NCBI GenBank assembly: GCA_963808775.1
Contig: CAWEGR010000005.1
Coordinates: forward strand, 744,001 to 808,000
Length of the DNA: 64,000 bases
Reading direction: 5' to 3'
Origin: JACVRW01 sp963808775
GTDB lineage: Bacteria > Actinomycetota > Thermoleophilia > Solirubrobacterales > Thermoleophilaceae
A program made the position numbers and the translations under genes. The notes beneath the pieces were generated by a model. That model did not search any database and was not told the DNA's origin. It was given only the letters and a program-made list of their open reading frames with translations. This document shows, one piece after another, positions 43,239 through 53,067 of this stretch. Position 1 is the first letter of the stretch. Every line of letters starts with the position of its first letter.

Positions 43239-44151
43239 GTGTCGCTCCGCGGGCCGCTCCTCCTCCTGCTCCTCGTCGCCGCCCTGGCGGCCGGCTGTGG
43301 CAGCGATGAACCGGATGGCGGAGAGGTGGGCGTGCTCGCCACGACCACGCACGTCGCGGACCTCGTGGCGAACGTGGGGGGCGAGCGCGTGGAGGTGGAG
43401 CGGGTGCTCGAGCCGGGTGCCGACCCGCACGGGTACGAGCCGCGCCCGAGCGACGCCGCCGCGGCCGCGAAGGCGGCGGTGGTGTTCAGGTCGGGCGGCG
43501 AGCCCGACGCGTGGCTCGGCGACCTGCTCGAGAACGCGGGCGCGGATACGCCGGTGGTCGACCTGATCGGCTCGGTCAGGACGATCGAGGACGGCGCGGG
43601 GGACATCGATCCGCACTGGTGGCAGGACCCGCGCAACGCGATCGCGGCGGTGGACGCGATCCGGGACGCGCTCATCCGGGCGGACCCCGACGGCCGCGCC
43701 GGTTACGAGCGGCGGGCACGCGCCTACGGCGGAGCGCCTGCGCGCGCTCGACCGCGAGGTCGCCCGCTGCATGGCCCGCGTCCCGGTGGACGAGCGCAAG
43801 CTCGTGACGACGCACGACTCGCTCGCCTACTTCGCCGACCGCTACGGAATCGAGGTGCTGGGCTCGGTGCTGCCGTCGCTGTCGACCCAGGCGCAGCCCT
43901 CAGCGCGCGACATCGACCGGCTCGTGCAGCAGGTCGAGGACGAGGGCGTGCGGGCGGTCTTCCCGGAGAGCGGCGCGAGCGAGCGCCTCGAGCGGGCGCT
44001 CGCGCGCGAGGCGGGCGCCGATGTGGGCGCGCCGCTGTTCAGCGACAGCCTCGGCGACGAGGGCTCGGGCGGCGCGACCTACATCGATGCGCTCGAGGCG
44101 AACGCCTCCGCGCTCGCCGAGGGCATGAGCGGCGGGCGCGTGCGCTGTTAG
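43239..44151 (+). pseudogene. znuA: Zinc/manganese ABC transporter substrate-binding lipoprotein, one frameshift
   Basis: From GTG 43239: lipobox LAAGC, then TTTHVADLVANVGG, PGADPHGYEPRPSD (first metal His) and DPHWWQDPRNA (second His). The frame breaks near 43730 and continues one base over as LRALDREVARCMARV. KLVTTHDSLAYFADRYG (third His), LPSLSTQAQPS and the acidic ligand region PLFSDSLG follow. This is a complete TroA/ZnuA-type protein apart from one indel. No permease or ATPase genes adjoin it. The stop overlaps that of the Fur-type gene. Confidence 0.75.
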
Positions 44152-44585
44152 CCCCTGGGACGGCATGCCGGGCAGAGCCCGTGCAGCGTCACGTCGTGCG
44201 CTCCGACCTTGAAGTCGACCCGCCCGGCGAGGCGGTCGATCGCGCGCTCGAGTCCCGGGTCCTCGAACGCCTCCGTGCGCCCGCAGCGCTCGCAGACGAG
44301 GTGGTGATGGTGCTCGCCGTTCGGGTGGACCGGCTCGTAGCGGGCCACCGGCTCGCCGAGATCGACGCGGCGCACGAGCCGCATGTCGTCGAGCAGCTGG
44401 AGAGCGCGGTAGATGCTGGCCACGCCCACCGCCTCGCCGCGCTCACGCAGGCGGTCCGCGATCTCCTGCGCCGTGACGCTGCAGCCGAGCTCGTCGAGAG
44501 CCGATACGACCGCGGCCCGCGGCGCGCTCACGCGGTGGCCGCCGTCCTCGAGCGCGCGTTGCGCGTGATCGACCCATTCACCCAT
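44148..44585 (-). CDS. Fur-family metalloregulator (Zur-like)
   Basis: 145 residues from ATG 44585. DNA-binding domain VSAPRAAVVSALDELGCSVTAQEIADRL then VGVASIYRALQLLDD. The C-terminal domain has HPNGEHHHHLVCERCG, a structural CxxC, and a second CxxC (CPAC) for the zinc site. The neighbouring znuA and its GAGAATCATTCTC box favour Zur, while the adjacent sod gene would also fit Fur or PerR-type regulation. The metal cannot be settled from sequence alone. Confidence 0.87.
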   Translation of the reverse strand: MGEWVDHAQRALEDGGHRVSAPRAAVVSALDELGCSVTAQEIADRLRERGEAVGVASIYRALQLLDDMRLVRRVDLGEPVARYEPVHPNGEHHHHLVCERCGRTEAFEDPGLERAIDRLAGRVDFKVGAHDVTLHGLCPACRPRG

Positions 44586-44670
44586 GCCTGGGTGGAGTCT
44601 AGATTCGGCCGGCCGAGCGCCCCGCGCGCCCGCGGCGCGGAGGCCGCGGGGCGCGCGACGGGACCGGGCC

Positions 44671-45279
<609 letters not shown>

Positions 45280-45317
45280 TTCTCTCCTCTCATCTGGTTC
45301 GGGTAGGACTCTATGCG

Positions 45318-46105
45318 GTGCGGCTCGTGAGCTGGAACGTGGCGGGGAGGGCGCGGCGCGCGCCCGAGCAGGCGCGTGTGCTGCTGTCGATCGAGCCGGA
45401 CGTCGTTTGCCTCCAGGAGGTGACGCCGCGCTCGGCCGGGACCTGGCAGGCGCTGCTCTCCGATGCCGGCTTCAGTGCCACATGCCCGAGCTGCCGCGCT
45501 CGCGCGCGTCGAGCCGGCCGCTCGCGGTCCTCACGGCCGCCCGCGAGCTCGCCGCCTGCCCGCAGGTCGAGGACGTGCCCTGGCCGGAGCGGGTGCTCGC
45601 CGCGCGCGTCGGCGGCGTGGAGGTGGTCAACGTCCACTCGCCGGTCAGCGAGAAGCCGGAGCTCGCGAAGGTGCGGACGCACGAGGCGGTCTTCCGCCAC
45701 CTCGCGACCGGCGAGGGCCCTCGGCTCGTGTGCGGCGATCTCAACACGCCGCGCCGCGAGCACGCCGACGGCAGCGTCTGGACGTTCGCGCGCACGAACC
45801 GCGGAATCCTGCGGCGCGACCGCGGCGAGCGCCACGACGCCGCCGAGTACGCGCTGGTTCGCGGACTCGAGCCGCGCGGCTTCCGGGACGCGTTTCGCGC
45901 CCTCCACGGATTCGAGTCCAGGGAGGCGACCTGGGAGTGGCCTCGCGGCGGCGGCTACCGGCTCGACCACCTCATCGTTTCGCCTGAGCTCGAGGTGTTC
46001 GGCTGCTCGTACAGGCACGACTGGCGCCGCGAGCTCGGCCTCTCGGACCACTCGGCGCTCGTGGCGGAGCTGGCGCCGGCCGGACGGCCGCGCTCGCTAG
46101 GCTAG
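45318..46105 (+). pseudogene. Endonuclease/exonuclease/phosphatase family protein, one frameshift
   Basis: GTG 45318 opens VRLVSWNVAG, followed by VVCLQEVTPRSA. The frame changes near 45475 and continues as MPELPRSRASS, VVNVHSP, LVCGDLNTP, YRLDHLIVS and LSDHSALVAEL. These are all the EEP (DNase I-like) motifs, so one indel separates an otherwise whole protein of about 260 residues. No signal peptide is present, so it acts in the cytoplasm. Its substrate could be DNA or a phosphoester. Confidence 0.72.
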
Positions 46106-46114
46106 GACCGTCTC

Positions 46115-46197
46115 GCGGATGTGGCGGAATGGCAGACGCGCCGTCTTCAGGTGGCGGTGGGCTAACGCCCGTGGAGGTTCGACTCCTCTCATCCGCA
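46115..46197 (+). tRNA. tRNA-Leu (CAG)
   Basis: Acceptor GCGGATG/CATCCGC with discriminator A, anticodon stem CCGTC/GGCGG (one T-G pair) around TTCAGGT (anticodon CAG), class II variable arm, T-arm GGAGG-TTCGACT-CCTCT. It reads the main leucine codon CTG of this GC-rich genome. Confidence 0.93.
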
Positions 46198-46228
46198 TCG
46201 CCCGGTCCCAGCCCGCCGAGCGGCCGAT

Positions 46229-46873
46229 TCAGCCGCCGCGGCGGCGCTGCGGCGTGCCGAACACGTAGTCCCAGAACGGGGCGCTCACGCCGAAGCCCTT
46301 CGTGTCGTCCTGGAAGTGGTGGCGCATGTGCAGCTCGCGCATCAGCTTGCCGAGCCCCGTGCGCGGGCGGTGATGATGCACGTGGTAGTGCGTCATGTCG
46401 TAGGCGAGGTAGCCGGCGAAGAAGCCGGCGGCGAACGTGTTGGCCCACGGGATGCCGAGCACGAGCACGAACAGGCCGTACATGATCAGGCCGAGCGGCA
46501 CGCTCACGGACGGCGGCATCACGAGCCGCAGCGGGTCATTCGGATGGTCGTGGTGGACCCCGTGGATGATCCAGTGGAGCCGCGCCCCGATGCCCTCCTC
46601 GGGCTCGAAGTGGAAGATGAGCCGGTGGAGCCAGTACTCGAAGAGCGTCCAGAACAGGTAGCCCGCGAGCACCAGGCCGACGACCTGCAGCGTGGTGGGC
46701 TCGCCGCGAGCGCCGGTCACGAACAGGACAACGATCGCCGGAACGAAGATCAGCGGCGGGACCATGGGGTGGACGCGCGAGAGCCGGTCGAGCAGATCCG
46801 ACTCGAACATCCGCGGCGAGGCCTTCAGCGCTTCTGACCGGCGTGCTTCCAAGGGCTCGAATTTAGCGCACAC
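46229..46873 (-). CDS. Sterol desaturase/fatty acid 2-hydroxylase family membrane protein
   Basis: 214 residues from GTG 46873; ATG 46810 (SPRMFESDLLDRLSRVHP) is the next possible start. Four helices carry the di-iron histidine clusters HRLIFH, HGVHHDHP, HYHVHHH and HMRHH. This is the pattern of fatty acid 2-hydroxylases, which hydroxylate membrane lipid acyl chains. It lies directly after the Leu tRNA in convergent orientation. Confidence 0.86.
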   Translation of the reverse strand: MCAKFEPLEARRSEALKASPRMFESDLLDRLSRVHPMVPPLIFVPAIVVLFVTGARGEPTTLQVVGLVLAGYLFWTLFEYWLHRLIFHFEPEEGIGARLHWIIHGVHHDHPNDPLRLVMPPSVSVPLGLIMYGLFVLVLGIPWANTFAAGFFAGYLAYDMTHYHVHHHRPRTGLGKLMRELHMRHHFQDDTKGFGVSAPFWDYVFGTPQRRRGG

Positions 46874-46905
46874 CGCGGCCGGGCGACAGCCCGACTTCGG
46901 GTTCC

Positions 46906-47076
46906 CTAACTCCGGCTCCAGAGATCTCGCCAGGAGGCGACCACGAACTCGAGCCCGAAGGCCGCCGTCCCGGCGTAGACCAACGTCTCCATCGGGCTCG
47001 TCGGGCCGGCGAACACGCGGCCGAGCAGGTAGCAGGTGACGAGCGCGATGAAGAGCAGCCGGGCGGCGATCTCCAT
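46906..47076 (-). CDS. Small membrane protein, 56 residues
   Basis: ATG 47076 opens a 56-codon frame ending in TAG at 46906: MEIAARLLFIALVTCYLL, then a short loop and VYAGTAAFGLEFVVASW. Two transmembrane helices and normal codon usage (high GC at third positions) support it. It sits 33 bp before the hydroxylase start on the same strand, so the two may be co-transcribed. Function unknown. Confidence 0.5.
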   Translation of the reverse strand: MEIAARLLFIALVTCYLLGRVFAGPTSPMETLVYAGTAAFGLEFVVASWRDLWSRS

Positions 47077-47182
47077 GGGCCCGGAGTGTCGGGCGTGGGC
47101 CCGCCCGGCCGGTGACCGGCCCGTGAAGAGGGCGTGAAGGAGTGGTTACCCGAATCCGCGGCGCCGCTAGCGTGCCCGCCCA

Positions 47183-49002
47183 GTGATCGTCGACGACCTG
47201 CGCCTGGAGAGCCATGGCGGCCGCACCCGAAGCTCCGCCCGCTTCGGCTGGGCGGGGGGCGAGTCACGCCTCGAGGTCACGCTTCCCGACGAGCTCGCAG
47301 CGGGTCGCGCCGACGCCTCGCCGTTTCTGTCCGCTGCGCTTCTGCTCGCGATGCAGCTCGGCGAGGACCTCGACGTGCGCGGGCCCGTGTCCGGCCCGCT
47401 GCTCGAGCGCGCTCCCCGCATCGTCGACCTGTACGCGAGCTGGGACCCGCGCCTGCGCCGCAGCATGGTCAGCGCCGGCCACCGTGCTCGCGCCGCGGCC
47501 GCGCGCCGCGGGCGTGGCGAGCTTCATGTCGCGCGGGGTCGACTCGCTGTTCAGCGCGGCGGCGCCGCGCGCGCTGCCGGGGCCGATCACCGAGCTCGTC
47601 TTCTGCGACCGCCTCGAGCCCGTTCACAGCGAGGCCGTGCGCGCCGAGGAGATCCGACTCGCGGCTGACGCAGCCGAGCGGCTCGGGCTGCCGCTCGTCG
47701 TGATCGACAGCAACGTGCGCGAGCTGACCGACCCGATCGTCGGCGACTGGGTGGACGTGGTCGGCGCCGCGCTCGCGTTCCTCGCCACGTCGATGGCGGG
47801 TGCGTTCGGGCATGTGGTTGATCCCGTCGAGCGACGGCCCCACGACGGTGGCCCCGGTCGGCACGAGCCCGATGCTCGACCCGCTCTTCTCGACCGCCGA
47901 GGTCGAGGTCGTGCACGACGCCCCCGGCACGCGCCCGGCCAAGGTGGCCTGGCTCGCGCGCGAGCGCCCCGACCTGCTGCCCCTGCTCAAGGTCTGCTTC
48001 CGCGAGGACAGGCCCGACAACTGCGGGCGCTGCTCGAAGTGCCTCCTGACCATGCTCGCGCTCGAGGCGGTCGGCTCGCTCGGCGAGGCCACCGGCTTCC
48101 CGCCGGAGATCGGCCGCGAGGCCGTGATGTCGCTGCGCGTGCGCGGCCTCCAGCCGGTCGAGGAGTTCCGCGAGGTCGAGCGGGCCCTGCGCGAGCGCCC
48201 CGGTGGCGGGGAGCTGGCCGATCTCTGCGCCGCGGCCATCGCGCGCGGCGCGGAGCTTCCGGCTCAGGAGCGCTATCCGGCGGGCACGCCCGGATTCCTC
48301 AGGCGCAGGTGGCGTCCGGGACCGGCGCCCGCTCGAACTGCCGCTCCACTCGCAGCGGTGGTGGTGGCCGGCGAGCCGGGTCCGGCTCTCGACTCGACCC
48401 TCGAGTCCGTGCTCGCGCAGTCCGCGAGCGAGTTCGAGCTCATCGTGGTGGGTGGGGGTCCGGAGATCCGCGATCGAAGACTGCGGGTGATCGGGCGGCC
48501 GCGCACCGGCGGCAGGCCGGGCGCGCTCAACGCGGCGCTTCGGGACTCGCGCGCCCCGCTGATCGCGCCGCTCGAACCGGGCGCCGTCTGGGAGCCCGAC
48601 TATCTCGAATCGATCGTGCCGCTCTTCGAGGATCCAGGCGTGGGGCTGGCCTTTGCCGCGGCCGGCGCGGACGCGACCGACACGTTTCCCGACCTCGCGG
48701 CCCGGAACCCGGTGCCCCCATCGACCGCGACGATGCGCAGCGCGGCGGTGCGGGCCGCGGGCGGCTGGGCGTGGTGGCTGCGGGGGCCCGAGGACCATCA
48801 CCTGCTGATGAAGCTCGCGCACGCCGGGTGGCGCTTTGGCCACGTGGACCGGCCTCTTGCGCATGGACCCTCCGCCGACGTCCGCCGGGAGCAGGCCATG
48901 CTCGCTTCGTTCGCGCTCAGGCACCCGCGTACGCCCGGACCGCGCCGGCTCCTGCGCGTGGCCGCGCGACGACCGCTCAGACGCCCGCCGGGCGCAGGGT
49001 GA
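47183..49002 (+). pseudogene. PP-loop ATPase-like/GT2-like fusion protein, two frameshifts
   Basis: GTG 47183 starts an N-terminal beta domain (VDDLRLESHGGRTRSSARF). After a shift near 47480 comes FMSRGVDSLFSA, a PP-loop related to SGGxDS, with LVVIDSNVREL. A second shift near 47815 leads to LIPSSDGPTTVAPVGTSPMLDPL and NCGRCSKCLLTMLALE, a Cys cluster typical of PP-loop proteins in polysaccharide clusters. From about 48340 a GT2-like domain follows, but its DDGS and DxD positions read VGGGPE and LEPGA, so it is probably inactive. The GT2 part is paralogous to the gene at 53068. Confidence 0.6.
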
Positions 49003-49972
49003 GCCACTCGAGCTCGCCGCCGCCGTCCGCCAGCCGGTACTTGTAGTCCTGCCCGCCCGGCCCGAGCTCGAGCACCCGGTCGCCGTGCTCGATCCCGTCC
49101 TGCACGGCGCTTACGAGGACCTGCAGCGACGGCTTGCAGGCGGCCCAGCGCTCGTCGAAGCCGCCCAGCCAGTAGGCGAGCACTCCTCCTCCGCGTACGA
49201 ACAGGTGCGAGCTGATCGCTTCGCCATCGACCTCGAGCGTCAGCAGCCGGAAGCGCTCGTCGCCGAGCGCGCTCCCTGCGGTCCGCAGCATCGCCTCGAC
49301 CGCGGGATCGAGCGCCCGTGAGCCGCCCCTCCGGCGCCAGCGGGCGTGGTGCAGGCGGGCGAACGCGGCGAGATCGCGCTCGAGCTCCGCTCCCGCGCTG
49401 ACGCGAAGCCGCGCGCCCGCGGAGTCGAGCCGGCGCCGTCCGCGGCGCAGCTGCTGGCGCAGGTTGCGGCTGCGCGAGGCGAGCCACGCCTCGGCGTCCT
49501 CGGCGTCGAGGCTCACCGCTGGAAGCGCCTCGACGCGGGTGCGCTCGACCGACCAGGACCAGGCCTCGGCGAGCAGGAGGGGCCAGCTGGAGCCGGCGGG
49601 GTGGCCCATCAGTTCGAGCTCCCTGGGGCGGGGCTTCGCCTCGGCGAGGATGGCTGCCACGGCCGCGGCCACCTCCTGCTCCCGCCCGCCCGCCGCAAGC
49701 GGCTCCACGGGCGACGAGGTGCGCTCGGCGAGCAGCCCGTAGCGTCCGCCCTCGCGGGTGGTCCAGAACGGCGCGAGGCCCACCAGCTCGCCGCCGTCGT
49801 GCACGGCGCAGGCGCGGATGAGCGCGTCCGCCGGCGCGACCTCGCGCAGCCAGGCGAGCATCCACCCGGGCGTGCAGTAGGGGCGCCCGCGGGCAAGGGC
49901 GAGTGCGTCCCAGGCTCCTCCGAGGCGCTCGAGTGCGTCGATGTCCTCGAGCAGTTCCGCGTGCAGCGCCAT
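48977..49972 (-). CDS. CelD/BcsL-type GNAT acetyltransferase-like protein
   Basis: 331 residues from ATG 49972. Two GNAT-like halves are seen: LIRACAVHDGGELVGLAPFW in the first, and FARLHHARWRRRGGSRAL, RLLTLEVDGEAISSHLFV and VLELGPGGQDYKYRLAD in the second. The last motif is characteristic of CelD/BcsL proteins from cellulose and exopolysaccharide clusters. It probably acylates a sugar or peptide in glycan assembly. The 3' end overlaps the PP-loop/GT2 gene by 26 bases. Confidence 0.8.
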   Translation of the reverse strand: MALHAELLEDIDALERLGGAWDALALARGRPYCTPGWMLAWLREVAPADALIRACAVHDGGELVGLAPFWTTREGGRYGLLAERTSSPVEPLAAGGREQEVAAAVAAILAEAKPRPRELELMGHPAGSSWPLLLAEAWSWSVERTRVEALPAVSLDAEDAEAWLASRSRNLRQQLRRGRRRLDSAGARLRVSAGAELERDLAAFARLHHARWRRRGGSRALDPAVEAMLRTAGSALGDERFRLLTLEVDGEAISSHLFVRGGGVLAYWLGGFDERWAACKPSLQVLVSAVQDGIEHGDRVLELGPGGQDYKYRLADGGGELEWLTLRPAGV

Positions 49973-50007
49973 CGGCGCCGGGAGCCTAGTTCGCGTATAA
50001 CCGCGCC

Positions 50008-50793
50008 GTGCAGCACCAGGCCGGCGCACCGATCCTCGTGCTCTCACCGCACCTGGACGACGCGGTGTTGAGCGCCTGGGGAGTCCTGAGCTCACCCGGT
50101 CCGGTGGCCGTGCTGAACGTCTTCGCGGGTGTGCCAGACAGGGGGCCCGTGCCGCGCTGGGATCGCATGTGCGGCGCCGAGGACGTCCGCGTCCACATGC
50201 GCGCCCGTCTCGAGGAGGACCGCGCGGCGCTCGCGCTCGCCGGCAGGACCCCCGTGTGCCTCGACTTCCTCGACGGCCACTACCGGGACCACGAGCCCGA
50301 CCCGGGCCAGCTGCGCGACGCGATCGCCGCGGCGGTGCCCGCGGCATCGCTGATCTATGCCCCGGCCGGGATCGGCCTGCATCGCGACCACCTCGCGGTT
50401 CGCGACGCGGCGTTCGAGCTCGGCTTGCGCGGCGGCCTGCCCCTGCGCCTCTATGCGGATCTCCCATACGCCGTCCGCTTCGGCTGGCCGAGCTGGGTGA
50501 CAAGTGAGCCCGCGGACCCCGCGCTGCGAGTCGACGCCGACTGGGACGCGGCCCTCACCACGGTCCCGGTCGACCGCCCCGCGCTGCGGGCCACGCCGCG
50601 CCGTCTCGACGAGGCTCAGGCCGCCGCCAAGCTCGAGGCGCTGAGGCGCTACAGGACGCAGTTCGCGGCGCTCAACCACGGCCCGGTCGGGCTGCTCGAG
50701 CACCCCCTCGTGTTGCCCTACGAGGTCGAGTTCGCGGCGTGGAGCCCGACGAGCGCCCGCTCGAGCGGCGCGGCGATCGCCGCCCAGTCGTAG
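50008..50793 (+). CDS. PIG-L/LmbE-family deacetylase
   Basis: 261 residues from GTG. VLSPHLDDAVLSAWG carries the zinc motif (P-H-x-D-D), and the third ligand His lies in GIGLHRDHLAVRDAA. The family removes N-acetyl groups from sugars (GlcNAc-PI, GlcNAc-inositol, lipid-linked amino sugars). In this cluster the substrate is probably an amino sugar of a surface glycan or glycolipid. The 3' end overlaps the convergent glycosyltransferase gene by 76 bases. Confidence 0.84.
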   Translation: MQHQAGAPILVLSPHLDDAVLSAWGVLSSPGPVAVLNVFAGVPDRGPVPRWDRMCGAEDVRVHMRARLEEDRAALALAGRTPVCLDFLDGHYRDHEPDPGQLRDAIAAAVPAASLIYAPAGIGLHRDHLAVRDAAFELGLRGGLPLRLYADLPYAVRFGWPSWVTSEPADPALRVDADWDAALTTVPVDRPALRATPRRLDEAQAAAKLEALRRYRTQFAALNHGPVGLLEHPLVLPYEVEFAAWSPTSARSSGAAIAAQS

Positions 50794-51926
50794 CGCCGTT
50801 CCGTCAGCTCGCGGGCCGCGCGCGCGAGGCGCCCAGCGAGTTCGTCGTCGTCCGCGAGGGCGACGAGGGCGGCGAGCACGGAGCGCTCGTCCCGGTCGGT
50901 CCGGAGCACGTGCTCGCCCGGCTCGACCTCGGTCCCGATCAGCGCCTCGGCGAAGGCGACGACCGGCAGACCGGCGGCCATGCTCTCGAACAGCTTGAGC
51001 TTGGTCCCGCCTCCGTGCGCGATCGGGCAGAGGCCGAAGTCGGCGGCGGCCAGGTACGGGCGCATGTCGGGAACGCTCCCCGCGCTGACGAAGCCGCCTT
51101 CGCGCGCCGGCGGTGCCACGCCCCCCGCCACGAGGAAGGTGAAGCGGCCGTCAGCCGCGGCCAGCCGTCGGACCCACTCGACCCCGGCCCGATTGGCGGG
51201 CTGATCGGCTCCCTGGAACAGCGCCACCGGTCGGTCGGGGAGCCCGAGCTCCCTCTTGGCCGCGGCACGCTCGGCGGCTGAGACGGGCCGGAACCGGCGC
51301 GTGTCGACACCGTTCGGCACCACCAGCGTGCGCTCCGGGTCGGCGCCGAAGCGCTCGATGTAGGCGGCCCGGTCGGGCTCGCTCACGGTCAGCACGAGAT
51401 CCGCGTGGGCGATTGCGCTGCGCTCGGCGCGCTCGACGTAGCGAAGCCAGGGGGCAGCGGCGGAAGGTGCCGCGTTCACCGCCTCCGCCCACGAGACGAA
51501 CTTGTCGGTCTCGACGTTGACCGAGGAGAGCACCAGCGGCGTCCCGGGCACCGCGAGCCGCCGGCATAGCGCGAATTGCCAGGGATACTGCACCATCAGC
51601 ACGTCCGCCCAGTCGAACTGCGGCGAGAGCGCGCCCGGCTCCGACAGCCGCATCGCGGGCGCGGCGAGCAGGGGAGCGCCGTGCCAGAAGCGCCGGCTCG
51701 TCCGGATCATCAGCGAGCAGAGCGGGTGTTCCCGGCGCAGCTCGGCGCGACGCGGGCCGAGGGCGACCACGTCGATGCCGCGCCTCCGGCCGACCGGTCG
51801 GTCGCCGAGGGTCAGATGGCGAACCTCATGGCGCGCGCTGAGCTCTCGGCCGAGCGCGTCGACCCGTACCGATATTCCGCGTCGAACCGGGAGGACCGGC
51901 CGCGGGCCGACGTCGAGCAGCCGCAC
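50718..51926 (-). CDS. Glycosyltransferase, GT4-like (GT-B fold)
   Basis: 402 residues. N-terminal acceptor domain (VRRGISVRVDALGRELSARHEV) and C-terminal donor domain with VVPNGVDTRRFRP, VALFQGADQPAN, FLVAGG, GLCPIAHGGGTKLKLFESMAAGLPVVAF. The last stretch holds the nucleotide-sugar binding Glu. It resembles enzymes that take UDP- or GDP-sugars for polysaccharide or glycolipid synthesis. It is divergent from the GT4 gene at 51967 with 40 bp between them. Confidence 0.84.
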   Translation of the reverse strand: MRLLDVGPRPVLPVRRGISVRVDALGRELSARHEVRHLTLGDRPVGRRRGIDVVALGPRRAELRREHPLCSLMIRTSRRFWHGAPLLAAPAMRLSEPGALSPQFDWADVLMVQYPWQFALCRRLAVPGTPLVLSSVNVETDKFVSWAEAVNAAPSAAAPWLRYVERAERSAIAHADLVLTVSEPDRAAYIERFGADPERTLVVPNGVDTRRFRPVSAAERAAAKRELGLPDRPVALFQGADQPANRAGVEWVRRLAAADGRFTFLVAGGVAPPAREGGFVSAGSVPDMRPYLAAADFGLCPIAHGGGTKLKLFESMAAGLPVVAFAEALIGTEVEPGEHVLRTDRDERSVLAALVALADDDELAGRLARAARELTERRYDWAAIAAPLERALVGLHAANSTS

Positions 51927-51966
51927 GGGCGGCGACCCTACCAGCGCCGCCTAGACTCAACGGGCC

Positions 51967-53067
51967 GTGGACTGGGACGGAGCGGGACTGCTCATCGTCA
52001 ACGAGCAGGCGAACATCCTGGGGGGCCAGGAGCGGGTCTTCGAGACGCTGCTCGAGCGCTATCCGAAGGCGGATGCGCTCGCGCTGAGCTTTGCGGCCGG
52101 CTCGGCATCGGGGGGCCGGCAGCCGCATGGATCGGAGCGGGTGCGCGCGTTGCGCGTGCCGGGGCGGCGGCGACCCCTGCTCACCCCGCTGTACGCAGGC
52201 CGGGTGGCGATGCGGCCGCCGAACGGAGCGCGGCTCGTGCTCTCGATCACGCAGGGCGGCTCGGCACTCGGAGTGCGGCTCGCCCCGGGCGCGCGGCTCG
52301 TGGCCTACAGCTCCGGTCCGCCGAGCCTCCACACGCAGAGCGAGCTCGCGCTCGCCGACGAGCGGCCGGCGCTGCGGCCGGTCGTGCGCGCCGCGCTGCC
52401 GCTGCTGAGGGCGACCCACCGGCGCCTGATCCGGCGGCCGGACCGCATGATCGCGAATTCGGCCTTCACCGCGGGCTTTCTGCGCCATGCGGGCGGAATC
52501 GCGGCGGATGTGATCCAGCCGCCGGTGCGGGCCGACTTCTTCAGGCCGGGACCGGGGGAGCGGCGCCACTGGCTGGCGGTTGGGCGTATTGCGGGTCAGA
52601 AGCGCTTCGACCTGCTGGTCGAGGCCTTCGCGCGGACTGACGCGCCGCTCGTGATCGCCGGGACCGGTGCATCACTGCCGCGCCTGCGCGCTTCGGCGCC
52701 GCCCAACGTGCGCTTCGTCGGCTTCGCCGATGACGAGGAGCTGCGCGAGCTCTACCGCTCGGCCCATGCCCTCATCTGCCCGTCGCTCGAGACCTTCGGG
52801 CTCGTCATGGCGGAGGCGCTCGCGTGCGGAACCCCGGTAGTCAGCCAGCGCGCCGGCGGCTCCCTGGAACTCGTCGAGGAGGGCGTGACGGGGGTCTTCC
52901 TGGACGAGCCGGGGCCTCAGGGGGTGCTGGACGCCATGGCGAGGCTCGAGCGCCTGGAGATCGACCCGGAGGCATGCCGGCGCTCGATAGAGGGATTCTC
53001 CGGCGAGCGCTTCCTCGCGCGCATGGGACGCGTGCTCGCCGACGAGCGCGCGCTCGCCGGGTCCTGA
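51967..53067 (+). CDS. Glycosyltransferase family 4 protein
   Basis: 366 residues from GTG. ILGGQERVFETLLERYP at the N-terminus, NSAFTAGFLRHAGG in the linker, WLAVGRIAGQKRFDLLVEAF and the retaining-GT motif CPSLETFGLVMAEALACGTPVV with its E-x7-E. It probably adds a hexose to a lipid-linked or surface glycan with the other enzymes of this cluster. It converges on the GT2 gene, with adjacent stops. Confidence 0.87.
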   Translation: MDWDGAGLLIVNEQANILGGQERVFETLLERYPKADALALSFAAGSASGGRQPHGSERVRALRVPGRRRPLLTPLYAGRVAMRPPNGARLVLSITQGGSALGVRLAPGARLVAYSSGPPSLHTQSELALADERPALRPVVRAALPLLRATHRRLIRRPDRMIANSAFTAGFLRHAGGIAADVIQPPVRADFFRPGPGERRHWLAVGRIAGQKRFDLLVEAFARTDAPLVIAGTGASLPRLRASAPPNVRFVGFADDEELRELYRSAHALICPSLETFGLVMAEALACGTPVVSQRAGGSLELVEEGVTGVFLDEPGPQGVLDAMARLERLEIDPEACRRSIEGFSGERFLARMGRVLADERALAGS